A DNA stretch of 64,000 nucleotides from Xiphias gladius (lineage: Eukaryota; Chordata; Actinopteri; Istiophoriformes; Xiphiidae). The DNA is taken from assembly GCF_016859285.1 (NCBI RefSeq), contig NC_053400.1:15246546-15310545 (forward strand). The letters run 5' to 3'. A program made the position numbers and the translations under genes. How positions within the stretch are numbered: position 1 is the first letter of the stretch; every line of letters begins with the position of its first letter. The notes under the pieces were generated by a model. That model did no database searches. It was not told where the DNA came from and saw nothing but the letters and a program-made list of their open reading frames with translations. Shown here piece by piece: positions 44,832-58,174 of this stretch.

Positions 44832-45673
44832 ATGCCTCTGCGCGGCGATGGGAGCTACAAGCCGGCACCGGTGTCCCCTGCTCCGCCTGTCCCACCCAGG
44901 AGGGTCCGGAGCCGGGACAGGGGCTCCGGCAGGACGCGACGGTCCGGGGCAGGGGCCGGGGCAGGGGCAGGGGCAGCGGAGAGGCGGGTGAAGTGTGTGC
45001 TGGTGGGGGACGGAGCTGTGGGGAAGACCAGCCTGGTGGTCAGCTACACCACCAACGGGTATCCCACCGAGTACGTCCCGACCGCGTTTGACAACTTCTC
45101 AGGTAAAGGACGGAGGGGACACACTGCAGGTTCCTCTATTCATCCAAACGTTTGACTGAAAAAGATCCAATGTAATATATATTATTCCTCTCTATAAAAT
45201 GTGTGAGTAGCCATGTGGTACTGAAGTATATTTTACAGCTGTGAAAGACCCGTCCTTGAATTATGGACTCTCGGTAAGTTTTTGGTTTCATCGGTCCATC
45301 TCTCAGTCCTACAAATGTCGACAATGATGCCTGTTTGACATTACAGTTAGTTCATCTGAAGCCAGATAATTTCACATAACCAGCAGAGACTTTTTTCTCA
45401 CCTCTTTGAGTCTCTCACCAGGAACTGAATGATACATTTACGTGATGAATTACTTCAATAAATACGTGGGAAAAATGGGAATAGATCATTTCTGTCGCTA
45501 GACCAATCATTTCATTAAATCTTTTCTTTGCCATATTAACTCTCAAGTAGTCAACTAGTTACCAGAGTTGGCTTTAAGACTGTGTAACTGTTGTCAGCAA
45601 ATTTTGACCATAAAGACATTTATTACAGCTTTCTTCAGTGGAAAGTTACACTACACTTGTTACTGACCTTAAG

Positions 45674-45719
<46 letters not shown>

Positions 45720-45792
45720 AGCTGTGGTGTCAGTGGATGGGCAGCCAGTCAAACTACAACTCTGTGACACAGCTGGACAGGTCAGTGATCTC

Positions 45793-45874
<82 letters not shown>

Positions 45875-48628
45875 GCGAGAGAGAGAGCAGTATTTCCTGT
45901 TGTATTATTGAAGTTGGAAACAATGCCTCTAACAGGGACACAAATGACTTTTTTGGGGCATTTTGGCTTCATTTGATAACTGATAAGGCCACTGCTATGC
46001 CCCACAAAAGCTTTTTTAATTGGAGCCAAATTTTATTCGTCTTCATAACTTAACAAACATCTAGTGTTATGTCCTGACAGCTCAAAAATGTTGCTACAAA
46101 TGCATTTAAAGTTTTTCATATAAATACATTTCACATCCACATCTATTTGCTGGCTTTACCATTTTACCGTGTACAACAGAAGAGATTCTAGTTCATTCAG
46201 CTCTGAACTCCAGCGGCTAGAGGATAATTGGTACATATATTATGACTATTTTTACAGTGGATATCTCAGTTAAATTTAGTGTCAGTCCAAGTCCAAGTGG
46301 GTTCAGCCTATGTCTGGGAAACTCTCCATTCGTATCTGGTTGGTCTTTCCTAGAAAAAAAATCTCTGTCTCCGGCACACAGGAAGTGATGCAGTTATGTC
46401 TACATTTGAAGTAGCAGCTGTTTAAGAGAAGAAAAAAAAATAGTACAAGACCTGTCAAGTTAGGATGAGCTACAACTGGTCAGAGAGCTGATGTTTACAG
46501 TGAAACAAATCAAACAAATGGTAATCTGTTGAATGGAATAAAACAAAAAGATAATATCAAAAGTCAACACAGTATATGGACACACACGAGTAGTTTACTA
46601 CTACTGTCAGATGTGTACTGCACCTAATTTTTGATAAGAATAACAGACAGCCTGTGAGCTCCCGTGGGTGCCTCTGTGAGGGAACAGCAGATCTAGCCAC
46701 AAGCATAAATAAAGAAGAAATCATCATCATCATCATCATCATCCTCTGTATCAGTGTGCTCTCAGATATGAGGACAAAATGATTGGGAGGATCACAGGCA
46801 GAGGAACGACAGAATGGGAGATCAAGGGAGAGAGAAAAAGTCAGCGAGGAGAAACAGACATATCTTCATAGTTTATTGTCATTTAGCAACAAACATATCA
46901 CTCAGTATCTCTACACACAACCAAAAGAGGAAGCGGGATCTTCAAAGTTGGCTTTCCTGCTCCACTGGTGGGACTAAATCTGAATCTATTCTGTTGCTTC
47001 CTCTTCTTTGAACTCATTATCCCTTTCTCTTCCTCCACCTTTTCCTCTTTTCTCCCTCTCCCCTGACAAACTGTTCCAGGACAGACAGGACTGGCAGGAG
47101 GTTGTAGATTACCGCTTGTCCTGAACTAGTGACACATCCGCTCTTCACCTAAATGCCTTTAAAAGCATCATTTTGTTGGTTGGTAAATTGCAGTACATAT
47201 CTCACTATCATCGACTCTCTCATGGACACTTGCTCTCTCTTGATCTCTCCCAACCTTTCCAGGATGAGTTTGACAAGCTGCGTCCTCTGTGTTACACCAG
47301 TGCAGATGTGTTCCTGCTGTGCTTCAGTGTCGTCAGTCCCGCCTCTTTCCAGAACATTCCTGAGAAGTGGGTCCCAGAGATCCGGAGAAACGCCCCATTC
47401 GCCCCGCTTGTCCTCGTTGGGACGCAGTGTGACCTCCGAGAAGATGTCAAGGTGTGGAATATTTGCTTTGTGCAACATTTGAACATAAACTGTACTTAAA
47501 TCTCTATATGTTTAATTCTAATGTTTGTTTCTGATTCTGAGACATTCATATCGCCATGTAAAAAAATCAGACCATCCACAAACTAATTGGCAGCCTCATC
47601 ATGGTTGCAAGGAATCAAAGGAATTGCTTTATGGCATGAAAAAATACAGCATATTTTACAGTAAGGCAAAGGATGAAAAATGCTGCTCCAGCGCAAACAC
47701 ATAAAAGCTCACTGAGTTTCTCCAGGTGGTCGATGGTGGTGAGAATTAGAGTTGAAATGAAAAACACTATCTCAACATGTTTGTTTCTTTTAAGTGATGA
47801 AAAACAGATATTTTTTTCACCTGTGCTTTTACTACTGTGACATGTCAAAAATTCTTTGTATCTGGAGCAGTCAGTCCATTTAGTGTTTTATGAAACACTA
47901 AATGCTGGTGGTGCTCTTAGAGCATGTCTGTGGCTTTTACTTTCTAATTGTTCTGGATCCTTCTTCGTCTTGTTACCTAAGCTCATGCTCACATGTAGGT
48001 CACATGGAGTCTGGACAAAGACCTCAGAACTTTAGAATCCAACTTTCCATGTATCGCAAAGAGAAGAACAGATTGTTTTGCCAAAAAGCTCAATGTTTTT
48101 TGTTTGTTTTTGTTTTGTTTTTACAGTTTTATGATCTTTAACAATGTTTTATTGTGTTATTGACTTCTGCGACATTTTCTTTACGTAGGAGCTGTAGCTG
48201 TTTAGATGGTGCAGCAAAGTTAAAAGCTTTGCAGGAATCTTACCAAATGCTCAAAAATAATATTTAGAAAATTTCCAAATGCTTAAAACATCTAATATGT
48301 GATCTAAACAAGTGTATAATAAAGTGTTGCCTCTGCTGTTTAGGTTCTCATTGACCTGGCTAAGTATCGGGAGCGGCCTGTTGACCCAGCGGATGCCCGG
48401 GACTGTGCGATGGAGATTGGCGCTGTGGCCTACATGGAGTGCTCCTCTCTGACCCAAAAAAATCTTAAGGAAGTCTTTGACACAGCCATATTGGCCAGCC
48501 TGCAGAACTACAGCTCCCAAAAGCACCCGAGAGGGAGACAAAAACGACGAAAAAAGCAAAGGCAGACACCGGACAAGATGAAGAGTCTGTCAAAGTCATG
48601 GTGGAAAAGGTACTGCTGTGTGGCCTAG
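44832..48628 (+). CDS. rhou: Atypical Rho GTPase RhoU (Wrch1-like)
   Basis: Four coding exons: 44832-45102, 45722-45780, 47263-47451 and 48344-48628, giving 267 aa (human RHOU 258). The N-terminal extension (about 52 residues) has a proline-rich PPVPPRR at 18-24, the sort of site that binds SH3 adaptors such as Grb2 and Nck in the family, then a Gly-Ala repeat. The P-loop GDGAVGKTS starts at residue 59; [18 protein letters not shown] is switch I and [17 protein letters not shown] switch [11 protein letters not shown] replaces the usual TKxD, as in RhoU and RhoV. The insert and C-terminus ([17 protein letters not shown], then a basic stretch, ending [10 protein letters not shown]) fit RhoU, which is palmitoylated rather than prenylated. 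Synteny with rab4a and ccsap (human 1q42) favours RHOU over RHOV. Which teleost duplicate (rhoua or rhoub) is unknown. Confidence 0.92.
44946..44973 (+). other. Five-run G-quadruplex-forming stretch in rhou coding sequence
   Basis: Five GGGG runs at 44946-44949, 44952-44955, 44958-44961, 44964-44967 and 44970-44973, each separated by exactly two bases. It encodes Gly-Ala repeats at residues 39-48. Confidence 0.85.
45675..45718. repeat. (TG)n microsatellite abutting the rhou exon 2 acceptor
   Basis: About 21 TG units run to within a few bases of the TTTAG acceptor at 45717-45721, taking the place of a normal polypyrimidine tract. Confidence 0.95.
45793..45870. repeat. (CA)n microsatellite just after rhou exon 2
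   Basis: About 39 CA units starting 13 bp past the exon 2 donor; reverse-complementary to the (TG)n on the other side of the exon. Confidence 0.96.
46718..46744. repeat. (ATC)n microsatellite in rhou intron 2
   Basis: About eight perfect ATC units, flanked by ordinary intronic sequence with no ORF of note. Confidence 0.9.
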
Positions 48629-51600
48629 AGCAGACCTGTGATGCGATTGGGTCTCGCTGTGGTGGGGACCTAAGACTCTGATCCTCTGTTGACTTTGTCC
48701 TAGTCTGGATTCGGCTAGGTTAGGGTCCTGCCTGGGCTTACTTTGAGTCTGGGTTTCTCTGTAATGGAGCCTGATGTTGAGCAGGACCTCAACTGGAGTG
48801 TGGCTGAGAACCAAAGTAAGACTGTCACGGAAATAAAATTTTTGGCTTGGAGAGGAGTTTTAGTCTTATCATGGATGATATTTACTACTGAGCCCAGCCT
48901 GGTTCTTGCAGAACCTGCTCTCAAAACCAAGCAGTACTGCTGTGTCCTAGGATGAACCAGGGATTTTTGTGCTTAAATGTCCTTTTTCTAACCTGGTTTT
49001 AATCTGCCTCCAGTATGAGCTCTCTACAGGAGACGGTGCTCCCTGCTCTCCAGGAATTAGACTGGTATGAACGAGGACTTTTTTTGACTAGTGGAAAATC
49101 CTCTGCAAGTCATGGTGAATGTGATAATGTTGTTTAGACTGGTCCAGATTTAAACAGGAGCAGAAACTTTGATTTTCTAGCCTGTGTTATTATGTTTAGT
49201 TGTAAAAACCTTCCCAAACTAGTATGGATTTATGTATCCTTGTTATATGTAGCCTGGAAGGGACCTGGACTGTCTGCAGACTATAAATGTTACTGTTAGC
49301 GACCTAAATGAAACTGCATCTGAACTTAGTCATTTTTCTAATTTGTTGCTAATTGAAGTCTGGTTTCCAATACTCATGATTAGAAAGAACCTCTGCCTGA
49401 AATAGAGCAGCTCCAGACCAAACCTCATCCTTATTTACATGTGAACAGAGGATCAGACCGGATCATTTCACCACTGGACATGATTTAAGTCAGAACTTAG
49501 TCAACGAGTCTGGCCCATGGTTTATTTTAGAGCTACTTGTTTATAACTGGGGTCATTGTTGTTCTAATGAAAGAACTTATCTCATTAAGCAGCTAATAAT
49601 TTTATCCTGGTCACATGCACAGTTTACTGTGGTGCAGCCTACAAACATAATCTGGTCATCGCGGTTTCCTTTTTAATTTAGTCTCTATCTGTCGTGTTTA
49701 TGGAGTTAGATCTGGCTTCGGGGTTTTTTTTTTTCACTGTCCTGTCCGCTGTGAAGCCAGACAGTGAATAGGTTTGGTCAGACTCGTATCATATCTTATT
49801 TGGGAAACAACTAATGCCAATGTCTGTCTTCCCCCTCGAGGATAAAAATCCATTTTTGCCTTGTTCAAAATTAACACCTACATGTCTTTACTCAAGCAAG
49901 ATTTCCGAGAATAACTGGGCTGTGAAACTTACAACATATATTAGTACGAGCACAGGATGCTGAGCAATGAAACATGTAAAGACTCCCTGAAAATCCATGT
50001 GATGAGAACAAAAGCATTGTTCTGTAAAAGCAAGTTGTATCTTTACCCAAAAAGACACAACACTATATCCAGGAGTCAGTGACCTACTTCAGGTTTCCAC
50101 TGGCAGCTGTGCTAGTTTATCGTCCTCATCTATCGTATGTTCTTAGTGAAGAACTGTGAAGTCGGTGAAAATGGACTGGTACGACTGGTTTGGTTGAATA
50201 TAAATCTTTGTACTGTGGAGGTTGATTGTAGTCTGGCTAACACTTGATCTTAATGGGACAGGAGGACATTTTGCAATTTTATTGTTTTGCTCCTCTTCAT
50301 CATGATCATGTTGTTCCACAAGCCACAACTTTGCTCAATACAGTAGCCAGGTGACTGCTCTAGAGCACCCTTTTCACATGGAAAGGAAGAATTTAGTCTA
50401 AATCTGAGAATATCGAAACGTTCATTCCTGTCAACCAGTAACTTACATCTACAGGCACAATTTGCAAGGCAGGCAAAAACTTTATATGGGTTTTAAATAA
50501 TTGTACTGCTTGGTGCATTTTTGATTTATGTTTCCAGATACTTAAACAGCCTTAAGTGTGAGCACTCAAGAATTCCATCAACCAAGTGCTCTTTGCATGC
50601 GTTTGAATTTACAAAATGGACTCAACTATTTTTTTGTGTAGGTTTGTAGCAAGAAAATGATTCTGAACAAACTCAAATAAACACGGTTGGGTTTTTTTTC
50701 TTAGCTTTTGAATGCAATGGTGTTTGTAAGACTGTGAAGTTTGACTTATGTACGTAATCAGTGAAATCTTTTCTTAGTAGTTATGAACTACAATTTGATT
50801 CATCATGTTTGTTGCTCCTGCATTTGCTCCCTTTACCCAGAATTGGACCTTCTGCTTTATTACAGTGGCGAGCATAGATCATTTCTGCCACTCTGAATCC
50901 AAGTTTGTTTTCATACTACAGAGACACCCATTTTCCATCCTATGTCTACTGTATGCTCTCTTAGTTCTGCAGCCTATTCTCTCTCCAATGGATTCAGTTT
51001 TATACGTTGTAAAGCAGAAATAAAAAGGCAAGCTGAAGCACAAAATGTGTGGCTGTCAAACGCTCAACTGCCACACCTCCCTTTGTACATTGTAGTTACT
51101 AAAACAAGAACAAAAACCAATCATTTAAAACAATTTCCCAACAGTGCGTACATCTGAAAGGCTCTTTGTATTAGAGTAACTGAAGCAGACAGAAAAAAGG
51201 GTGCAACCAGGTTAGAGTCTGTTATGGACTAAAGTAGATCTGCTGTGGTTTAGTACATATGCAACATATTGATCAGACAGAAACAACAAAAAGGATTTTC
51301 ACTCTTCCATTTCTCAAATCTAAACCTGAACCCCCAGAAAAAACTTTAAACCTTTGTCTGACTAGTAACCCAAAGTTTATAAGACCGTTAAAATGTTATG
51401 GTTCAGGGAAAACATCTGCACAGTGTTGACTGTTGACTGTATCCAGACACAACATTCAATTTGACAACTAATATCCTGCTGATTTTGTTCTAACTGATTC
51501 ACACCAGTGATCTCAACACCATGTTTCTTTTAATATCCCCTTATAAGTCAACAATAACCCTGCTCTGGAGGGGGATTTCGTAAATCCTCAGCTAAGGGTG

Positions 51601-54150
51601 AGGGATATCTCATTTTCTAAGTGTGAAATAAATGTCACCCCTGAGCTAAAGGAGCTGTAAACCATGAGCTAACAGCGATCTTATCCCAGGATTAAGTGTA
51701 GTGTGAGAGCCCTGTCAGTGAAAAAAGCGAAGCAGTTTTCAGGATGTATTTTTTTTCCCTGAGTGTAAACTTGCGCCATGTTATTTCTAGTGTGTGGTTC
51801 AAAGTCAGTTCTCTACTGGTGTGAAATGGAGTAAGCTATGGTGTGTCTTGAAATTCAACTGATAGTTTTTCATTTCAAATATAACTCTGCTAGGAAGAAA
51901 GTGTGCTAGTTAAGGAGTAAGTTTATTATAACATGAAAGTTGATTCTAACAAGCTGAAATTAAAATAAAATGCAATTTTCAGTTTGTTTTTCAGGTGTTT
52001 TCTATCAGGTTCAAAGACCTACATTTCAGTGGAGGACATTTACAATTATGCAGACATCTGTGGATCATTTTCACCCAATTAGTTCACCATTCTCTTTGAA
52101 AACTTTTCTGTTATTGTCTACTAAGTGTCCCAAGACACTGAATACAACTACAGCTTAATGTTGGCACCAAAACTCGGTTTCTACTAGATTATCCTCCAGA
52201 AATGTCCTCATGTAACCCAAACTGATCCTCAAATTTTTCTACAATCTGGCTACAGGCTATATACTAATACCAGTATTTACAGTGTTGCTCTCCAAGACAA
52301 ACCCGAGAAAATTTCACAGACTGAAATATTTGGTCGAGTTGAGATTAGGACTCAGTGTGAAGCCGTGACTCCTGATTCTAGGACTGAGCGTCACTGGAGC
52401 GGTTTGGTAGTTTTCTGCTGAAGATGTTACGACTGTGACTGAATGGGCTCACTGTGTCAATGTTTTACTCATGATAGCAAATGTATTGTTTCTTCCTGGG
52501 GAAAAGGCATAATAAGTTGCTTGTCTTGCTGTTTGTGTGCAGCCTTGGGTGATGTGGATTTAAGTAGGCCAAAGGTCACATAGACCCTTATGATAGCTGG
52601 TATTTCCCCTGTCAGGTTTTTATCAGTCTACCGTTTTTTAAATCCACAGCTTGTATAAAAGCACAGTAAGTTTCTCATCACGGCAAGTTTGTTTGCATGC
52701 AGGATGTGATCCAGGCCTACGTTCATCCTGAGGAAAATATAAATCTGGGTTGATTTATCCCTGTTTAAATACATTATTAACGACATGAATAATATCTTGG
52801 TATGTTGCCGTTCAATTAGTCAAGGATAGCTTGTATGTGTCTGTTGAGCATTTGAGAATGAATCTGTCTTTGTTTTGGTTCTCCGGTCTTTATCTAGCCC
52901 GTAACAGCTAACACATAAATTAGCTTATTTTATAATCCTTTAAGCAAGTAACTTTTTCTGAATAGCAATCACTCTGGCCAAAATTGACAGTGATGGGATA
53001 ATGTTATTTGCTGAAACGTAGTTTAACAGTAACACAACTAGAGAAGAGTCATAAGGTCAGCTAACTGACTCAATAATACTTCTAAGTGAAAGAAACAAAC
53101 ATAAGATACCCTAAGCTACTGGTCATGCCAGTCCAAGTAAGACTGTAGCAGCATAACCCCTGAGTGTGTTGAATTGAAAAATGGTGCATGTTTTTGCTTA
53201 TAAATTCAACTTTTCATGTGTAAGACTAAGATTGTGTTATTTCTTCTTTCAAAAGTTACATAGTCTCACTTTAATGTTTAAACTGCTTTTTAGAAGCCAG
53301 AATAAGCTGGTTGAATCTCAGCAGTATGTGTCCTGTATGGCAGATGTATGGCTTTGTAATGTAGAACAGATGGGTGTCTGAAAGTGAACTATAGTGTCTC
53401 TATAGAGACACAATGGTGACTGTCCACTAGATAGACTGAGTATTGTGATGCAAAGTTGGTGTTTTGTTGAAGGTAAGACAGAAATGTCAGTGTTATGTGT
53501 TTGGGACAAAGTGCAAAGTCTGTGACTTTGACTTGGCATAAAGAAATTTGAGTAAATATGAGTATCATGACATAGTAGGTTTCACTGTGACGATTTCAAG
53601 TGTGATTTGTGTCTGTGTTTTCTAATGGAAAGGAAAGATAGAAAACAGCCATCCAGATCCGTACATGATAAAAATGAGACTTCTTCTGTATGTGAAATGC
53701 GTGGGTTTACAGTTAGCAAATCAGTTTTCAGTCATGTTAGGCTTTGTTAAATATGGCATTTACATCACTCAATACCCACACATTCTTACTGTTGATTGCA
53801 CATGAATATCCCATAAAGCCCAGTGAGGTTAGGCAAGAAGAGACAGCCCGGGGAAATGGACATAATGGTTCATTCTTGAGATTTAATTATTTTTTCATTG
53901 AGGCTGATACCCTCTAAAGCACACCTGAGCTCATTCACATGGGAGACCAGCTGAGAACTTCTCTTAGGAAACTAGGTTAGGTTTTTTTTTTTTTTTATTA
54001 TTTTTCCTGCATATAAAAACATGATAACAGATAATATGCTGCCGCAATGTGCTCACACTGAATTCTCTGTTGAACTGAGGACGTCAGTCAAAGGGAGATG
54101 TGTTTGTACAGAAGTTTTATACCCTGAGAAATAAAGAATATTTGGTTAAT
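48629..54150 (+). other. Probable long rhou 3' UTR and flank
   Basis: No recognisable ORF. AATAAA signals at 50676-50681 and 54129-54134 could end transcripts with 3' UTRs of about 2 or 5.5 kb. The sequence is not notably repetitive up to about 53.9 kb, which fits a retained UTR better than degraded spacer, but this is inference. Confidence 0.4.
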
Positions 54151-54665
54151 GCACGCTGTGTTTTGTTGATTTTGAGGCTTGGTGCTCAGTGGTGGGACTG
54201 GAAATGTGTGTGTGTTTGAATAATAACTCCTGGACGTATGTAACCTTGTACCTTGGCCATGTCACAAGAACCCACAGGCTGTAGATGACGATATGTTTTT
54301 TTGTTTTCAAGTATTCATGTGTACACAGAGTTTGTCTGTATCATATTTGTATATTACTGCGTCTTTACACCAACATGATTTCATGAATTTTACCAGAAAA
54401 AGAGACTGGGCCAGCTGCATGATGCAGATAAAACAGACTCTTGACTGTTCGTTTTTTAGGACAACACATGGCTTCTCTTGGTTCCCTGGGCCATGAATTG
54501 GACGTGTTTTTTCATGTTGTCGTGTCTGAAGTAATGTTTTGGAACCGCACAGTGCGCTTTGTGATAACCAAGTGGAACAGCCATGCTGTGTTCAGCTGAT
54601 GCACATCAAGAGAAAGGGGATAAGATGTGTGCAACGTTTGGGGGCAGTGAGACACACTCATATTA

Positions 54666-54666
<1 letters not shown>

Positions 54667-54697
<31 letters not shown>

Positions 54698-54725
54698 ACA
54701 TACACACACATACACACACATACAC
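54667..54725. repeat. (CA)n imperfect microsatellite
   Basis: CA array with ACATAC interruptions near its right end. Confidence 0.93.
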
Positions 54726-54877
54726 AGAGCGCCCACAGAAAGTCATCCAACTTCAGACTGGATCATTGTAAACAGACTCTCTGTTTCCAGGCCCTCATGG
54801 TTATGCAAGAGCTTTATTTTGCAGGCTGTCATGTGACATTTGGTTAGTGGCATGTCTCTGTTCTTGGAAGCAGCCTG

Positions 54878-54935
54878 TGTGTGTGTGTGTGTGTATGTGT
54901 GTGTGGTGTGTGTGGGTGGGTGGGTGGGTGGGTGG
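54878..54935. repeat. Compound (TG)n(TGGG)n repeat
   Basis: TG units grade into five GGTG/TGGG units ending at about 54935. Confidence 0.9.
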
Positions 54936-56084
54936 TTGAATGTATTGGGCGGGGGGGCATGCCCCAACTTTAAATTGTGTGGGAAACAAACAGCTTTGCT
55001 CTACCTGACGACACAGAGTTACATAATGAGAAGGCCGTTAGATCAGCTGCTCTGTGACTTATGCAGTGCCAGGTCCTGTTTGATGATATTATTCAGCTGT
55101 TATTCTCCTCCATGAGTAGGCTGGACAGTGACTGATACAAACAAAGGCTTATCTTCCAAAATTTAATAATCTTGAATTAAAGTCTGCTAGAAAAAACAAC
55201 ACCAGAGAGACTGTAAATGTTATGACACTATTTTCTTAGTGTCTAGGTCTCCAGTGAGCAGATTTACAGTTTTGACTTTTTGACACATTATATTTGTGAT
55301 TAAACCTAACAAGGCATGTGACAACTTATTATGTATTAACAGCATATAATGAAATAGTTACTTAAAAATGTAATAAAATGTTCCCCTAGATGTGTTTTAA
55401 ATCTAACAGGCCCATTAAAGAACAATGTTATAACACTTTAAACTGTGCAGATGTTCCAGACTGATACAATGAAATGCACCACTGCTGGAAACCTTTATCA
55501 GCTGTAAACACATAGAGCACCCAAATGAAACCCGAGATTTCTGTGGTTTTCTGTTGCTCCCAACATGTGAGATTAGGCTCTAAAAATCTTTTTAATGCCA
55601 GTTCAAAATGGTTTCCAAAGCTTTTTAATGTGATTTCACCATGTCATTATATCATGTTGTTCAAGTTCTGCACTTCTTCAGAATGACACGTCCTGTGTTT
55701 GGCTGTTGTTTTTAGTCATTTCCAGACATGTCATTGTGCAAAAAGTTACACCAAAATGTTTTAATGTTATGTTTGTGCAAAAATATTGCATTACCAAGCA
55801 GTTTATTATGTTGCAGCTTTATCAAGCAAAGCAAAGATACTCAATCAGACACGTGTCCATTATTATGGTGATATTCACACATGGAGAAAGGAAAGAGAGA
55901 TACAGAGGGACTTAACCTCCTAGAAAAAGGTGTAAAATACGCTATATTTATGTTTATTGATTTGTTGCGAAATTTTACATCCACATCTGCTCACATAATG
56001 TACACACGAAAAGGAAACCTGTCACTATTCAAGGCATTGGTGTGAAGCTCACTTCAAGATCATTTTATAGCCTCTCTCCATGCC

Positions 56085-56190
<106 letters not shown>

Positions 56191-58137
56191 ATAACATAAA
56201 GTATGAGGGGCCAGAGTAACATCAATGCTGACTCTTAATGAGCAGAGTTGAAATACAATCTCCACTCTCCTAACAAGCTATAACCCCAATCAATGTGTGT
56301 AGACAGCTGCTCTGTGTGCGTGTGTGTTCAAAAAAGAGACAGCAGTTGAGAGAAAGTGAAGAAAAGAACATTAGAAAGAGTGACAGATGGGGAGGGGGAG
56401 AAAGAAAAACACTAACAGATAAATAATCTTATGGAAAGTGACAGAGTGACAGTTAAAAAGAGAAGCAGACCTTCACAAAAGATTACAAAATTTGAAGCAC
56501 CTCCTGCTACATGAATCAGACATTTTGACTTTTACAGTATGTACAGTAAATGTTCTGGAGTTTTAATATCCTGTTTGATCCACAGATCTTGAACCTTTAA
56601 CACCAGCAAAAGTGAAATCCTCCTCAGGTTAAGATTAGTCTTCACATTGATGTGTGTACATTCAAACCCTGGAGATTGATACTCTAAACCTTAACCGTAA
56701 CCACTACAGGCCTAACTCCAGCCTTTAGTCTGACCCTCTAGTGGAGCCAAAGGGTGGCCCCATTGTCCACCCCACACAACACTGCCTTTTGGGACACTTT
56801 TTTTTTTTGGCTGGACTGCAGCCAAACAGCGGGGCCAGCCCTATAAAAACGAATATCCGTGACTGACTGACGGAGTGACAAAGCTACACCATTGGTTGGC
56901 CAAATGTCGCGTCACTGAGTGCAAACATTACACCATTGGCTGTTCAAAATTAATTGGAGGAAACAGTCTCTATTGTGCCATCGGGGGGGTGTGCTGCCAA
57001 CTTACCACCTTTGTTGCTAGATTTACTGACTTTTCACACCCATTTAGCGATTTTTCTTCACAAAAGCACCTAGCGACAAATCTAGCAACGTTTGGGACAA
57101 ACCGTAGCTACTTTCCATAGAAAAGAGTCACCAGCATTGCCCTGTGAGCGTGAGGTAGGGCTTTCCCTCTGCTGGGTCACCTCTCTACATGGCTCATTCA
57201 ACTGGCTGCACAACAGCTGACACAGACGTGAATGAGGTTCTAACCTTTTCTCTGAGTGATCAATTTACAAGTAAATATAGCCCAAATCACAGCAACGTCA
57301 TTCTAAGTGACAGGGCTGATTATCAGGGCTTTATTTTTGGATATTTCTGATAATGAACCCAGGATTTGCCCCACAGAAATCATCTTCATCATCATGACAT
57401 CTGTTGAACGATGACCTTATTATCATTAAAGACCTTTTTATTTGTTGGTTGTTTATTTAAATAACCTGGTGACGAGGTATGTGTGTGTGCGTGTGTGTGC
57501 TTTATTTTCGATCGCATATGTGTTCGCAGGTGTGTTCAAAGTTCACTGAGCGTGTCATGTGGCATTTACACAGTTCAGAAACAGTGTGACACATACAGTT
57601 TACACCCCCACAGCCCCCCCGCTCTCCTCCTCTACACATACATCTCTTGCGGACTACTAACAGCGGCTGACCACTGGGTTTACATAAGCACATTGCTGCT
57701 GATAACACCACATACATCATTGTCAAGGTCAAGATGCACCACATTTTCACAGTTTGATCACATCACTAGTATTTACACTAGTATTTGAAATGTCTCTATG
57801 GAACATGTGCTAAACGGAGTAAGGTACGGTATTTACCTATATCTCTCTTGTGCAGATAAGATGGACAACTCCCTGCAACTATATTTGGGTTCCATTACAC
57901 ACGCTTATCTAAGTTATTTTAAACAGGATATGTGATTTCATATCATCAGATGTTTGATATGTCTGCCAAACTAGTCAGCATGAAAGCAAGTTTCGTGAGG
58001 ATTTTCATTTTGGAGAGAATAGTGTTATTCTGTTTCTTGGGTAATAACTGTATCTGATTTAATTAGTTACTGTTCGTGTCGGTTCACTGGAAACGATGAA
58101 AGCTCTCAGTAATAATTTCCTCACACAGCTCTCAATC

Positions 58138-58174
58138 TGCAGCAGCAGCAGCAGCAGCAGAAGCAGCAGCAGCT
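58138..58174. repeat. (CAG)n microsatellite
   Basis: About 12 CAG units with one AAG interruption. No surrounding open reading frame suggests it is coding. Confidence 0.9.

Noticed and set aside
47149-47482. Open frames of about 109 codons on both strands over rhou exon 3
   Set aside because: Shadows of the real exon; the true frame is [11 protein letters not shown] through CDLREDVK with consensus splice sites.
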